From Pseudeuparius sepicola (lineage: Eukaryota > Arthropoda > Insecta > Coleoptera > Anthribidae): a stretch of DNA of 64,000 nt. The position numbers were made by a program, and so were the translations under genes. Below are positions 46,401 through 56,545 of this stretch, piece after piece. The DNA lies in contig OY987300.1 of NCBI GenBank assembly GCA_963920635.1, forward strand, positions 57,805,415 to 57,869,414. Direction: 5' to 3'. The notes under the pieces are model-generated. The model saw only the letters and a program-made list of their open reading frames with translations. It did not search any database and was not told where the DNA came from. How positions within the stretch are numbered: the first letter of the stretch is position 1; each line of letters begins with the position of its first letter.

Positions 46401-47168
46401 GTCAAGTGTGCCATATGGAATTACCTGAAAACAGTTTAATGGTCATCCGGACAAAGATCCAATAAAATATATAAAGGGTTTTCTGTGCCACCTCAAAATG
46501 AAAAATTTTTTGAAGAGCGTTAAAAAATTGAGTATATCAAAACCATCTTAGAAATTTCGCCTTAAAATTACAGATGCATACCAGTTAGTAAGTCCAGATG
46601 AGTTCAGGCGGGTGGGATGCCATAACAGGAAACTCATAGAAAATTGTAGGTATCATTTTTTTTATTATCATTATCATTAATTTAAATCTCTTTTTACTTG
46701 GTTGATATTTTTTAAAAAATAAATTTTTCGGCCCGTATAAATTTTTAAAAGATTATCTAATAAGTATATTATGTACATACAACAAATACCAGCAAATAAT
46801 TTACTCTGGGAATTTTTGTGATTCGGTGTTTTTGTCGAAAAGCTTACCTAATCTTCCTCGTTTAGCCTTGATAAAAGGGCAGTTGCCGAAAGGAATCTAG
46901 AAATCGGGGAGACCATGGGATTCTAATTTCATGGGAAATCGATATTTCTTACTGTTTCATTATAGGTACACATGCAGATACCTACTCCTCCAGTACTTCA
47001 GTCACTACAGCTTCGATTACCTGAAAATATCAACTAATGTAAGAATCATTACGGTATATAATGATATACCTAATATAGCTGGTTGCAAAGAATGTTCCGC
47101 GTCTCTATTTCCTAGGGTTGTATTCACCGTACTTTCTCATTACATAGAATGTGATCTTCCATTACTAA
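46401..47168. other. No gene recognised
   Basis: An 81-codon frame (46931-47176) has no motif that I know. Composition is AT-rich throughout. Confidence 0.35.
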
Positions 47169-47495
47169 TAAATTAAAAGTAAAAAAATATTTTTAAAAAA
47201 AGCTTTTATTTAAATGCGCTAAAAAGAATAAAATAATCTTTTCTTTTAAAACTTTTACTATCAACTTATAACGTCATTCCACAATTTATATGATATAAAA
47301 GCTTGTCGCGAGATTTAAGTAGTGGTATTTACTTAGTTTGAAAACTTAAATCTCGCGACAAGCTTTTATATCATATAAATTGTGGAATGACGTTATAAGT
47401 TGATAGTAAAAGTTTTAAAAGAAAAGATTATTTTATTCTTTTTAGCGCATTTAAATAAAAGCTTTTTTTAAAAATATTTTTTTACTTTTAATTTA
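47169..47495. repeat. Perfect palindrome, two 151-bp arms and a 25-bp loop
   Basis: Left arm 47169-47319 and right arm 47345-47495 are, base for base as far as I can read, exact reverse complements, from TAAATTAAAAGT to GCTTGTCGCGAGATTTAAG. The loop is 47320-47344. It does not carry the CAGGGTG ends. Perfect arms imply a very recent origin or gene conversion between arms. The DNA could extrude as a cruciform. Confidence 0.9.
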
Positions 47496-47621
47496 TTTTG
47501 TAATTTTTAGTTTGGCCAGGTGTCTGAGTCTATTCATCTCAGTTAACGCATCATTGTTGCAAGGTCGTTTGCCGGTTAGTTTAGAACAGTCTAGCTCTTC
47601 AATGAGGAGACCTTCTAATGA

Positions 47622-48217
47622 CCATCTTGGGTGTTCCGCCATGTTGGATTTAGAATGACGTCACACATATAATCATGCATTGTCATCCAAATTAAACGTG
47701 TGTACAAAATTTCAGCTCGATCGGTTGAAATTTAACTAGTCCGCCATCTTGAGTGTTCCGCCATGTTGGATTTAGAATGACGTCACACATATAATCATGC
47801 ATTGTCATCCAAATTAAACGTGTGTACAAAATTTCAGCTCGATCGGTTGAAATTTAACTAGTCCGCCATCTTGAGTGTTCCGCCATGTTGGATTTAGAAT
47901 GACGTCACACATATAATCATGCATTGTCATCCAAATTAAACGTGTGTACAAAATTTCAGCTCGATCGGTTGAAATTTAACTAGTCCGCCATCTTGGGTGA
48001 TCCGCCATGTTGGATTTAGAATGACGTCACACATATAATCATGCATTGTCATCCAAATTAAACGTGTGTACAAAATTTCAGCTCGATCGGTTGAAATTTA
48101 ACTAGTCCGCCATCTTGGGTGATCCGCCATGTTGGATTTAGAATGACGTCACACATATAATCATGCATTGTCATCCAAATTAAACGTGTGTACAAAATTT
48201 CAGCTCGATCGGTTGAA
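47622..48217 (+). repeat. Five tandem copies of a 122-bp unit
   Basis: The block CCGCCATGTTGGATTTAGAA recurs at exact 122-base steps (ATGTTGG at 47641, 47763, 47885, 48007, 48129). Units share GATGACAATGCATGATTATA on the minus strand and CAGCTCGATCGGTTGAA. They differ slightly, for example 'GAGTGTTCC' versus 'GGGTGATCC'. The last unit leaves the pattern at GGTTGAAGATATC and runs to an (ACAT)n tail. The whole reads like an expanded 3' untranslated region of a LINE. Confidence 0.88.
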
Positions 48218-48265
48218 GATATCTGCTTCAAAATTGAGTTGCAAGATTCCACCCGAACAAATTAT

Positions 48266-48290
48266 ATACATACATACATACATACATACA
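48266..48290 (+). repeat. (ACAT)n microsatellite
   Basis: About six ACAT units follow the tandem array. Such tails are characteristic of RTE-like LINE 3' ends in insects, which is the reason for suspecting a LINE here. Confidence 0.8.
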
Positions 48291-48317
48291 TTGCAAGTTA
48301 AATAAAAGCTTTTAAAA

Positions 48318-49439
48318 ATAGTTTAATCTTGTACGGTTCGGGTTAGCCCAAGCTTTCGAGTACCTACTGCCGGCGGCTTACCCGAAAGAATTCCCTGGAG
48401 TTCTCCCGGAGATATTGCCGCGAGACCATGGAACTCTTCCATGTGGAATGGCCATTTCTCTCAGTTCCGTGAACAACAAAGTTCGCTTAGTCTTCGTCTA
48501 AGGCTGACCGGAAAATACAGGGGAAAATAAAGAGGCGCTTGGACTCAGCGCCCGCCGGGCCTTGGTGAAAAATTGCAAAGGCCCGGCAGTGCTAAAAAAA
48601 TGGGCGCTGCGAATATTTGGAATAAAGTAATAGGGATAAGGCAATGTTTTTCGCATTGATGCACATCATATTTTCTATTCGAATAAGTATTAATATTAAT
48701 ATTATGAATATGGATTCAAATAGTTAATATTAGGTATAGGTAATTAATATTTTAAAATCTTGGAAGCCATTTCAGCAAAATTCTCAAAGTCAAAACCAAA
48801 TATTTAAGTAATTTTTGTAAAATCTATCATTTTGTTTTCATGTTGCTTTGGTTAAAGCAAAAATTTTTTTCTGTCGCGTCATTTAACAATCTTTATCATC
48901 TTTTACCAAAATTTACGAAATTTAATAGATATACAGAGTAATGCACGTATATGTACCCAATATTTCACCCCAGTTTTAACTTCTTTATTTTTCCATGATC
49001 TTAGTGAAGCTGTTCCGAAAAGCTGCAAAAACCAAATTTAACAAATGGAATATCCTGTATATTATTGAATTTTCAGATACCAACGATGTATTTGTCTTAT
49101 ATGTTTGCTCCAGCCGTTTTTACAATACCGGGTGTTAAAACCTAAATCTTTTTTATGTTTTCTCACACTGTATCTCGGAAACGAAACTTGAGTACCTATA
49201 CGAGAAAAAAATTTAAAAGTAGTTGCTAACAGCCATTTTATAGTCATCCAAACAAGAAAAGATAACGTTAATAATTAAAAAAAAATAGTTTTGAACGTTT
49301 TAGGATGAAACTTTCGGAGAGTAAATATAATCTCCCAAAAAAAAAACAAAATGTTTCGTTCTTTATATGTTAGTTATTTACGATTTTCTATACGCGATGA
49401 ACGCTAAAGCACAGCCACCTCTAGGAAAGCCCAGAAGTT
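48318..49439. other. No gene seen; repeat-like patch 49040-49260
   Basis: No coding frame recognised. Around 49040-49260 phrases such as GGAATATCCTGTATATT, TTTGCTCCAGCCGTTTTTAC and ACTGTATCTCGGAAACGA have counterparts, mostly inverted, at 53640-53860. Both places seem to hold pieces of one dispersed element. Confidence 0.4.
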
Positions 49440-49735
49440 GAGAAAGCTGGCAACATGGCTTGCGGGTCTGCGCGGCGTGGCCTGTCACTCTCTGTCAGTT
49501 GATTTACAAGAAATTTACCAGAATTAATTTGTGAAGTGCGGGTAGTGATATCGTCGCCAGATTGCTACTAAGAGGCAGTGGGTCTCTGGGTGGAAACAGA
49601 CAGCCCGAAGTGCTGGCGACAGCTTTTTATAAATTTGTTTTGTTTCTGCAAAAGTGAAACATTTCTATAAAAGTTCGAAGTGAAGAATGGTTCCCTTACA
49701 ATTTCAAGCCTCAAGATGCCTAGAACCGTCGAGGT
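49440..49735 (+). promoter_or_regulatory. Possible promoter and first exon
   Basis: A less AT-rich stretch contains an initiator-like TCAGTT (49497), then an ATG reading MPRTVE that ends at a good donor, GTCGAG|GTAAGC (donor GT at 49734). An upstream ATG at 49687 reads a different frame into the same donor. This is how a 5' exon with a very short coding part would look. No downstream exon could be identified, so the call is tentative. Confidence 0.22.
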
Positions 49736-50161
49736 AAGCTAGAATTTAGTTATATACCTGGCTGTAAGTCAAATTGTAATAATAACTTGAAGTAGCTAGG
49801 TTTTTTTGCTTGACGGCAAGCGGTCAACTTGTATTCGTTTCTTTACCTAATGGTAACACTTTGACCCCTGAACCTATTTGGAAAAAAGATGTACGTGCAA
49901 ACTGGAACTTTTTGTAAGACAACTTATTTTTAAAACTTCTTACTGGAAGAACTGTGAGAAAATTTAGATATTTTTGTGACATTTCACCTGTCATTATGGC
50001 ATGTTTAATTTTAATACACACAGTTCACAAATGCCAAATAAAATGCTATTGGAGACTTATGGCCTATATGTATCAACATTAATACATATAATTATGTGAG
50101 TATTATTTATTCAAACACTTACAAACAATACGATTATTTTATAGTCACATGGTAAGTGTTA

Positions 50162-50242
50162 AAAAGTACTAATTTCGCTTAGATGGTCCGCAAAACGTTC
50201 AAGTTCTTTTGTGGCAAGACTCCTCTTTCTATCGTTCGACAT
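50162..50242 (-). CDS. Short frame like the N-terminus of a transposon protein
   Basis: A 27-codon minus-strand frame starts MSNDRKRSLATKELERFADH and ends EISTF. A basic start followed by an 'LT.KELE' helix is seen at the beginning of some piggyBac-derived and related proteins. Nothing further of such a protein is visible here, so this may be a terminal fragment or chance. Confidence 0.2.
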
Positions 50243-50880
50243 AGTATCTAGTCCCAGACACCAAAATATTCACTAAACTGCAGTTAAAAACACGAGAACC
50301 ACCGCTGTTTACGCACTAACCGACGCTAATATCGCCAGAGATCACGTGCCTGGAAATTGCAGTGTTGCCACTGTAATTTGAATGACACTACCAAACTATT
50401 AAAAAAAAGTGGAAGCCACGACCTGGATGTTGACTAATCTCGATATAAAAGTGCGTAAACTGTGTTCGTGCAGGATACACAACCGCATGAATGTGCTCAT
50501 TTTTGGTGTATCAAATATGAACACATAGGTTGAGTAGAATATTTTTTTTGTGTATTAAGGGCAATACACGTAGGGGTTAACGTGTTAGTCAAAAGACAAT
50601 TTATTTGATTGTATTATGAAATTGACCCTAACTGCCATTTCAATCAGAAAAGATTACTCTCCTTCACAACGTCATGCTGTTCTCTGTTCGCTTGTTGTTT
50701 GTATTTTTATGAAAATTTAACCATAAGGGAAGATAGGTAATCATCATAAGACTCGTATGTTTTTGCCCGCATTAGTTCAGTAGTCATTCTTTCGTTGGAT
50801 GCGGATATGGTATCCACTGTCCACCTTGCTTATTTAGGAATATTAATCATAATTATTAAGTAGTCCATGTCTTGCGGGGT

Positions 50881-51457
50881 ATATGACGAAGGGGTAAAAC
50901 TTACAGTCTCTGCTCCACAAACACAGTTCTTTTTAATTTTCAACTGTACATGTTTCGACTCACCTAGAGAGTCATCATCAGCAGTGTGAAGTTAAAGAAT
51001 ATTAAAACTTCCTAGACATAATCAAGTTTAGTATGTGAATGCGGAAAATTGATCTATGAAAACATCTAAGATAAAACGGCTTCGTAACAACTCAAAAAGC
51101 TTCAAAACCTAAAGGTAATATAAAATGGCTGAATCCTCAAAGTTACTATGTAGCATTAATCTCTAAATTATGTTGCATTAATCTCTACATAATAATTTTG
51201 AGGATTCCGCCATTTTATATTACCTTTAGGTTTTGAAGTTTTTTAAGTTGTTACGAAGCCGTTTTATCTTAGGTGTTTTCATACATCAATTTTCCGCGTT
51301 CACATACTAGACTTGATTATGTCTAGGAAGTTTTAATATTCTTTAACTTCACACCGCTGATGATGACTCTCTAGGTGAGTCGAAACATGTACAGTTGAAA
51401 ATTAAAAAGAACTGTGTTTGTGGAGCAGAGACTGTAAGTTTTACCCCTTCGTCATAT
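50881..51457. mobile_element. 577-bp fold-back with hammerhead-like motif in both arms
   Basis: Left end ATATGACGAAGGGGTAAAAC is answered by GTTTTACCCCTTCGTCATAT at the right. The arms are about 270 bp each and nearly identical, and the centre carries a duplicated GCATTAATCTCTA. Each arm, read outward, has CTGATGATGACTC, then GAGTCGAAACATGT. This recalls a hammerhead ribozyme core (CTGATGA, helix, GAAA), but see findings for why it is probably inactive. No protein is encoded. Confidence 0.75.
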
Positions 51458-51489
51458 TAAAAGAAAGTTATAAAATCACCTTATCACCT

Positions 51490-51527
51490 TATCACCTAAA
51501 ATCCACTACAGTGGATTTTAGGTGATA
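51490..51527. repeat. 38-bp palindrome
   Basis: TATCACCTAAAATCCACT and AGTGGATTTTAGGTGATA face each other across two bases. A small perfect hairpin just outside the fold-back. Several TATCACC words precede it. Confidence 0.75.
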
Positions 51528-51529
51528 AC

Positions 51530-52239
51530 TATACTTCGATATAAAAAAAATAATTTGACAAGTAAACTAAACGGATCGAAAAAAGTTAAGGATATTGATT
51601 GTTTTCTGTGAAAAAATGGCCAGATTCGGATATTTTTAGTACGCCTATGTACATTTAAAATTATTTTATAAAAAACATGTTTTTTGGTTTAGATTTTGTC
51701 AATTTTTGGCATTGATTTGGTACACTCCACCACCATAGAATCGACACCAGGTTAGTAAAGTTTTTACAGATTTTTGGAATCACCTGGGTCAGCAACTTTT
51801 TGACAATTTAATTTTAAGCATGGCAAGCAGAATGCAAGCGGTTATTAAAAATATGGGTGGAATCACATGTTATTAAACGAAGATAAAATATAAATAATTC
51901 GACATTTCATTGCATATATATTTTTTTATGTTCAAATCATTGTTTGTTTTTTTATAGCTTTTAATTTCAAACGAATAAAATTTTCAATTTAACAAATACT
52001 TTTAACAAAACCCAAAAAAATATCCAGAAATGTCCAATATCCTTAATTTTTTTCGATCAGTTTATATAAGAATGTATTTCGTGGTAAATACATAAACTAG
52101 CTATACAACTACCTACAACAAGAAATTCTCGTTTTGCGCTCGGGACCATTTCCGTGATCTCAGAATAAACAACCTTGAATTAATTTCTTCAAATACCTTT
52201 AATATCCTTTATTTATTGAAATAAAAAAGCAGTCCCGAG
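51530..52239. other. No gene seen
   Basis: AT-rich DNA without frames or repeat partners. Confidence 0.4.
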
Positions 52240-52820
52240 CTCCGACGCTTTTGACGTGAAAAAACCAGATTTATCATGCTTTCTGCCGGAGTCTCTCCGG
52301 CGCAGTGTACTTTGTGAGAATCGATTCTATCAGTTGCTTGCGTAATTTTTCTCGGGGCTGAGCGTTTGTCAAAATAAAGAAAAAAACGACATTGACGAAT
52401 TAGGGACTTCGGGTCCCAACGGCGTGGCCCGATTTATCCTCGAAAATTTCGCACGGTGGAGGCTCAACTTATTGGAATTCTGGCTGGCTCAATGCTGGCT
52501 ACACGTGCGTACAGGAGATAACAGCGGATTTTTTGGCGTTTGACTAATTTCCCGTCATTAATCTGCTTCACGTTGAGCTGCAGTTACTTATTGCTGGGGT
52601 AGCGCACCTTTCGCTCGACAAAGCCGCGCCTCGGACTCGACCGAGGTGGTGCCTTTGTGTGCGAGGGTAGAAATATGCCGACGACCTTGCGAATCTACTG
52701 GAGTGCCGGTTTGCGGAATCCGAAAGGTTTCAACTCTTCCAGCACAGGTAAAAGCGATTTTTGCGAGCAGGGTTAAGAGATGATTGTGCAAGTGGACGAT
52801 CCACAAGGCCATTTGCATAG
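52240..52820. promoter_or_regulatory. GC-richer unique island
   Basis: A long non-repetitive stretch with mixed composition, a perfect hairpin GCCGGAGTCTCTCCGGC (52285-52301) and several AATT/TAAT cores. The 76-codon minus frame (52588-52818) has no known domain. A candidate regulatory region on composition alone. Confidence 0.25.
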
Positions 52821-53014
52821 GTAATTAGCTACGCCTGACTTCTGGGAAAAGTGCCGCATATAATCTTTAGATATATAGGTACCAAGAACCATCACACCAA
52901 AAATGCTGAATAAATTGGTACAAATAATTACATTACATTTTTCTTCACAATGATTTTTAATTTTTTTTTAAACATCAACTATATTTCCTATATTTTAACT
53001 GGAAATATAGTTAT

Positions 53015-53360
53015 TGTAACGAAAAATAGCTTGTTATATCAGATTTCAATGCAGATATTTTTGCACTGTTTTCTAACCTAGTAAAGGTTTAGCAGATAAA
53101 TTTTAAGTTTCGGTGTTCTGATCACAGTTTTATAATTTTTCTGATTAGTTTAGAGCGGTTTAGAGGCATTTTCCGTCACATCTTTGTTGACCTGAGGCCT
53201 CCAGGGCCCCATTTTCTTTTAATTTTTAAGTTTTTCCCCGTAGAGCTTCCAAGTTTCTAGAAATTTGCTTGAACTTTATGATTTGTGCATCTATCATTAT
53301 CATTGGCCAGGAATGTTCTAGTCTCCAGTTTTTCATTGGAAATTGGGCCTGGTTGTTGTT
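53015..53360 (+). mobile_element. Partial, diverged second copy of the LTR-like repeat
   Basis: Starts TGTAACGAAAAATAGC and follows the block at 24385 through GCAGATAAATTTTAAGTTT, TTGACCTGAGGCCTCC, GGCCAGGAATGTTCTAG and ATTGGGCCTGG. After that the match is lost, so the 3' third is missing. Two diverged copies in 64 kb support an interspersed family. Confidence 0.55.
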
Positions 53361-53399
53361 GAAGGTAAAACGCGTCTGTACAATCCAAAGTTGCGTTTT

Positions 53400-53870
53400 T
53401 TATATGCGTTTTTTATATTTAACATTTAATATCCTGCATAAAATTGAATTTTTGGAATCTTGGCTTCATCCCGTTGCCGATCCCCGGCCATTTTTTTTTT
53501 ATTTTTTTTTTAAAGCTTTTTACAATACAGGGCGCTCAAACCAAATTTGTTCACACCCTTTATCTCTGATTGGAAACGTTCACGGATAAATTGAGAACAA
53601 GAAAAAATTATGAAAATAATGCCTATAAAATGTTCACTATCTTCAAAATTTCCTCTCATGCTCAATTGAGCTCTAAACGTTTTACTCCGAGACACAGGGT
53701 GTAAAATATTTTAAAAAAAAAGGTTTGAATGCCTTGTTTTCTGTATTGCAAAAATAGCTGGAGCAAATATAACACATGTAAATCGTCGGTATCGGAATGA
53801 CGCGTAGATTCCGAAAATTCAATAACATACAAGATGTTCCATTTAAAAAAGCATGCGGTTTTTTGTTCCT
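53400..53870. repeat. Dispersed-repeat debris
   Basis: Phrases ACAATACAGGGCGCTCAAAC, CGAGACACAGGGTGTAAAAT and ATACAAGATGTTCCATTT are diverged element ends of the kind seen throughout the window; parts match 49040-49260 in reverse. The 106-codon frame at 53269-53589 crosses LTR-like and repeat DNA and is not a gene. Confidence 0.4.
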
Positions 53871-54973
53871 ACCAATCCTACCAATAATACTTACTAAAAC
53901 TTTTGTCTCGACATTGTTTTCTTTAACTCGAAAAATAAAGAATTTAGGGGTCTTTAATATTTTATATGCGGATCTCCCTGAACATTAGTATTTTCTAAGA
54001 CTACTGTTATTTTATTATTGTTAACAAAAATAAAAATAACTGTTAATTATTCAGTTTCTGAAATGGCACTATCGTACCATGCACCTATATATTGTAAAAA
54101 CAATTAAACGTCCTTTTTTGCACGATTTAGCCAACAAACGCATTTAAAACTTTGTACCTCATTTGTCGATCACCCAGTGTAAGCAACGATTATCTACTCT
54201 TATCCCAGTGTCATGTCCTTTGCGTAATATTAGAAAAAGGAAAATTATTGTTACAAATTTGGAGGCAAATTTAATAACAGAATTTTTACACTTATTCTTG
54301 CTTAGTGGGTAATTAAACGTTTCTGTAATTTGAAAAAAGTTGTTCACACATCATGTAATCCCACTTTAGTTAAGTAAGTTTTTGTAATGTTGGATATTAT
54401 TTTAAATTATGATTACTATAGCTGTACCTCGGAGCAAAACTGTATTTATCGCCAAGGTCTAAATTTTTCAGGTGAGCGATTTAAATGAATAAGTTTTGTT
54501 CAATGTGATACAAGTCTAGTGCCATTATTTTCAGACTTTCGAAAATGTTTCTATAGATTATTATCTGTATTACCTTTTATTGTTTCTTCATGATAGTTAA
54601 TACTATTTTTCAGTATAAACGATGGGGTGAGTTTGACATAATATTATAATATCAGGGACTTACTATTGTAAAAATAGCTTGCTAGTTATTAGAAAACTCA
54701 ATCTCTTTATGAAATATATAGAAATTGAACAGAACCTAGAACATAACAAACAAAAATACATGTAATGCGTGAAATATTTCATTATTATAATAAACAATCA
54801 AAAATTGTGTGATATTAATTATTTCCATCGAATTGACAAGTAGAATCAGTTCGATGATTATTTATTACGAAACAAAAACATGGCATTATAAAAGTTTCCC
54901 TGTCCAAAAGATCTAAACTTTGTCAAAATCATGAAATTGATGATGGGCTCAAGAAAGTAATCTCTGTAAGTGA
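53871..54973. other. No gene seen
   Basis: AT-rich. A GATCACCCAGTGTA phrase at 54168 is loosely like a fold-back right end. The 62-codon frame at 54159-54347 has no motif. Confidence 0.4.
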
Positions 54974-55819
54974 TTAGTGATTATACTTTTTCGATGAGAT
55001 AGGATTTGGGCTATTACGCAGAGCGGGAAGCTCTGTGGCAAACACTATTCGTCTTTCCTTTCTATTCACGTCCACACACTGAAATGTTTCGGAAATGAAG
55101 TCGGCCTTATAGTACAACATTCCCATTTTTTCACTTTCTTCACGTATACTAATGATGAACAAATTTGGACATCTGGAAATCTACGTTTATAGTTGTTGTT
55201 TTTTTGCGTTATATGAAAGGTGAATTATTTTGAGAGTATAAAGAACTTTGAGACCCTTGAAGTCATTCATTTCTGCAATATTGACCACTTTGAATGGTTT
55301 TCAACGACAGCAAATACGAGCAACTTGCTGCCAGTCCCTTGGAGTCATAACCTGTAGAAACTGAGTTCTTTTTCTCTCCCCTTCGATGAGAGAATGATCT
55401 GCATCTATTTTTATGATTTGATTAATATCGATTCCCTTGCGTGAACATTCTTTTTCCACTTATTTTTCTGCTTTCTTCGCATTACTTACATCTTTAGAGA
55501 TTCTCTCGCGCGCCTGAAACGGCACCTTGCTTTACATGATGGTCCCAATTTCTTAGCTGCAATGAATTTTGTTCTGAATTGATGATCCTCTCCTCTCCTT
55601 CCAAACATTTCTTTTCTAAGTATCTGGATGTGAATTTCTTTTCTTGCCCTTTGAGACACACTCTTCATTTTCTTTATTTCCAACATGAGCTCCTGCTGCG
55701 TTTTCATTTCCAGATTCATCAGAAATTGAGCTCGCTTCATAATTGGGTTCACCTACTGAGTCATCTGAACTGAAGTCTACACCATCATTAATTGGAGCAA
55801 TATTGTTCTCGTTTGTCAC
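54974..55819 (-). pseudogene. Internally deleted copy of a transposase-like gene family (copy 2)
   Basis: On the minus strand an acidic N-terminus (MTNENNIAPINDGVDFSSDD) leads to SKGKKRNSHPDT. After a frame change come AAKKLGPSCKARCRFR, the Cys-containing N-terminal block of the family, and a stop after KKAEK. The reading then jumps to DADHSLIEGE, TPRDWQQVARICC and PFKVVNIAEMNDFKGL, which in this family belong near the C-terminus. It continues to KADFISETFQCVDVNRKERR and PNPISSKKYN. The whole middle part, present in copy 1, is missing. This reading depends on my recollection of an insect-wide repeat-associated family and was not checked by search. Confidence 0.5.
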
Positions 55820-56256
55820 TGATTCCGTTTGTAGTACATATATTCTGTTGCGGCATTACAAGCAAACAACCTGGTCCGCTAGAAACTAGAAAACCATTTT
55901 AATATAACATATTAGCAAAAAATCAGGAAAAAAATTAATAATAGGTACCCACCTAATATTATTAACTTAGGCGGATAACTATGAAAGTTTTCATCATATG
56001 CCACAGCTTTAGTATGAGTATTAAGATGAGTTTATGTTCCTGTATTATTCATGATAGAGAGACATTGTCTACATTAGGTTTTGATAAGTCAGATCGGTGA
56101 GATAGGCCATCAGAAATTACTGAACCACTGGTAGGTATGTGGCATCTGCAAAATAAAATATAAACATTTCTACAATAATACCCTGTATAGTACACTGCGA
56201 TCAGCGATACTTAAAGAAATAAGTTAATCAATTTCTAGACTGACAATGCTGGTTTT

Positions 56257-56490
56257 TTATGTATTGGTTAGCATAGAATTGCCAGGAGACCTAACACTTA
56301 AGTTGTTTGATTTTGGTGTAGACTCCACGACAAATTTTTGTTTACCTAGCCTATATATGAGGCTGCTATTTTTGTGTTTTGATTTGAGATCTAATAGGGA
56401 AGCCGCCAATTTCTTCTGTACTTTTCCTTGCTTTCTCTGCATGTCATTTAATTCAATTTTAATTTCTACCAAGGTACAGCGACGATACAA
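56257..56490 (-). CDS. Unrecognised 77-codon basic frame
   Basis: Lies between two transposase-like remnants on the same strand. It is basic and probably helical at the start (VEIKIELNDMQRKQGKVQKK). It could be an extra exon or spacer of that element, or chance. No domain was recognised. Confidence 0.2.
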   Translation of the reverse strand: MYRRCTLVEIKIELNDMQRKQGKVQKKLAASLLDLKSKHKNSSLIYRLGKQKFVVESTPKSNNLSVRSPGNSMLTNT

Positions 56491-56545
56491 AAATAAAAAA
56501 TAGAATCCTTTGTATTTTATAAGAATAAATCAAAAGCTTAGGTAC

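Noticed and set aside
47622..48217. CRISPR array
   Set aside because: The repeats abut without unique spacers and the context is eukaryotic; it is a tandem array.
49797..50035. 65-codon minus-strand frame as a gene
   Set aside because: No domain, no conservation clue and AT-rich chance composition.
50881..51457. Functional hammerhead ribozyme
   Set aside because: The core has an extra base, the cleavage-site base would be G and the first helix is absent, so only a motif-level resemblance is reported.
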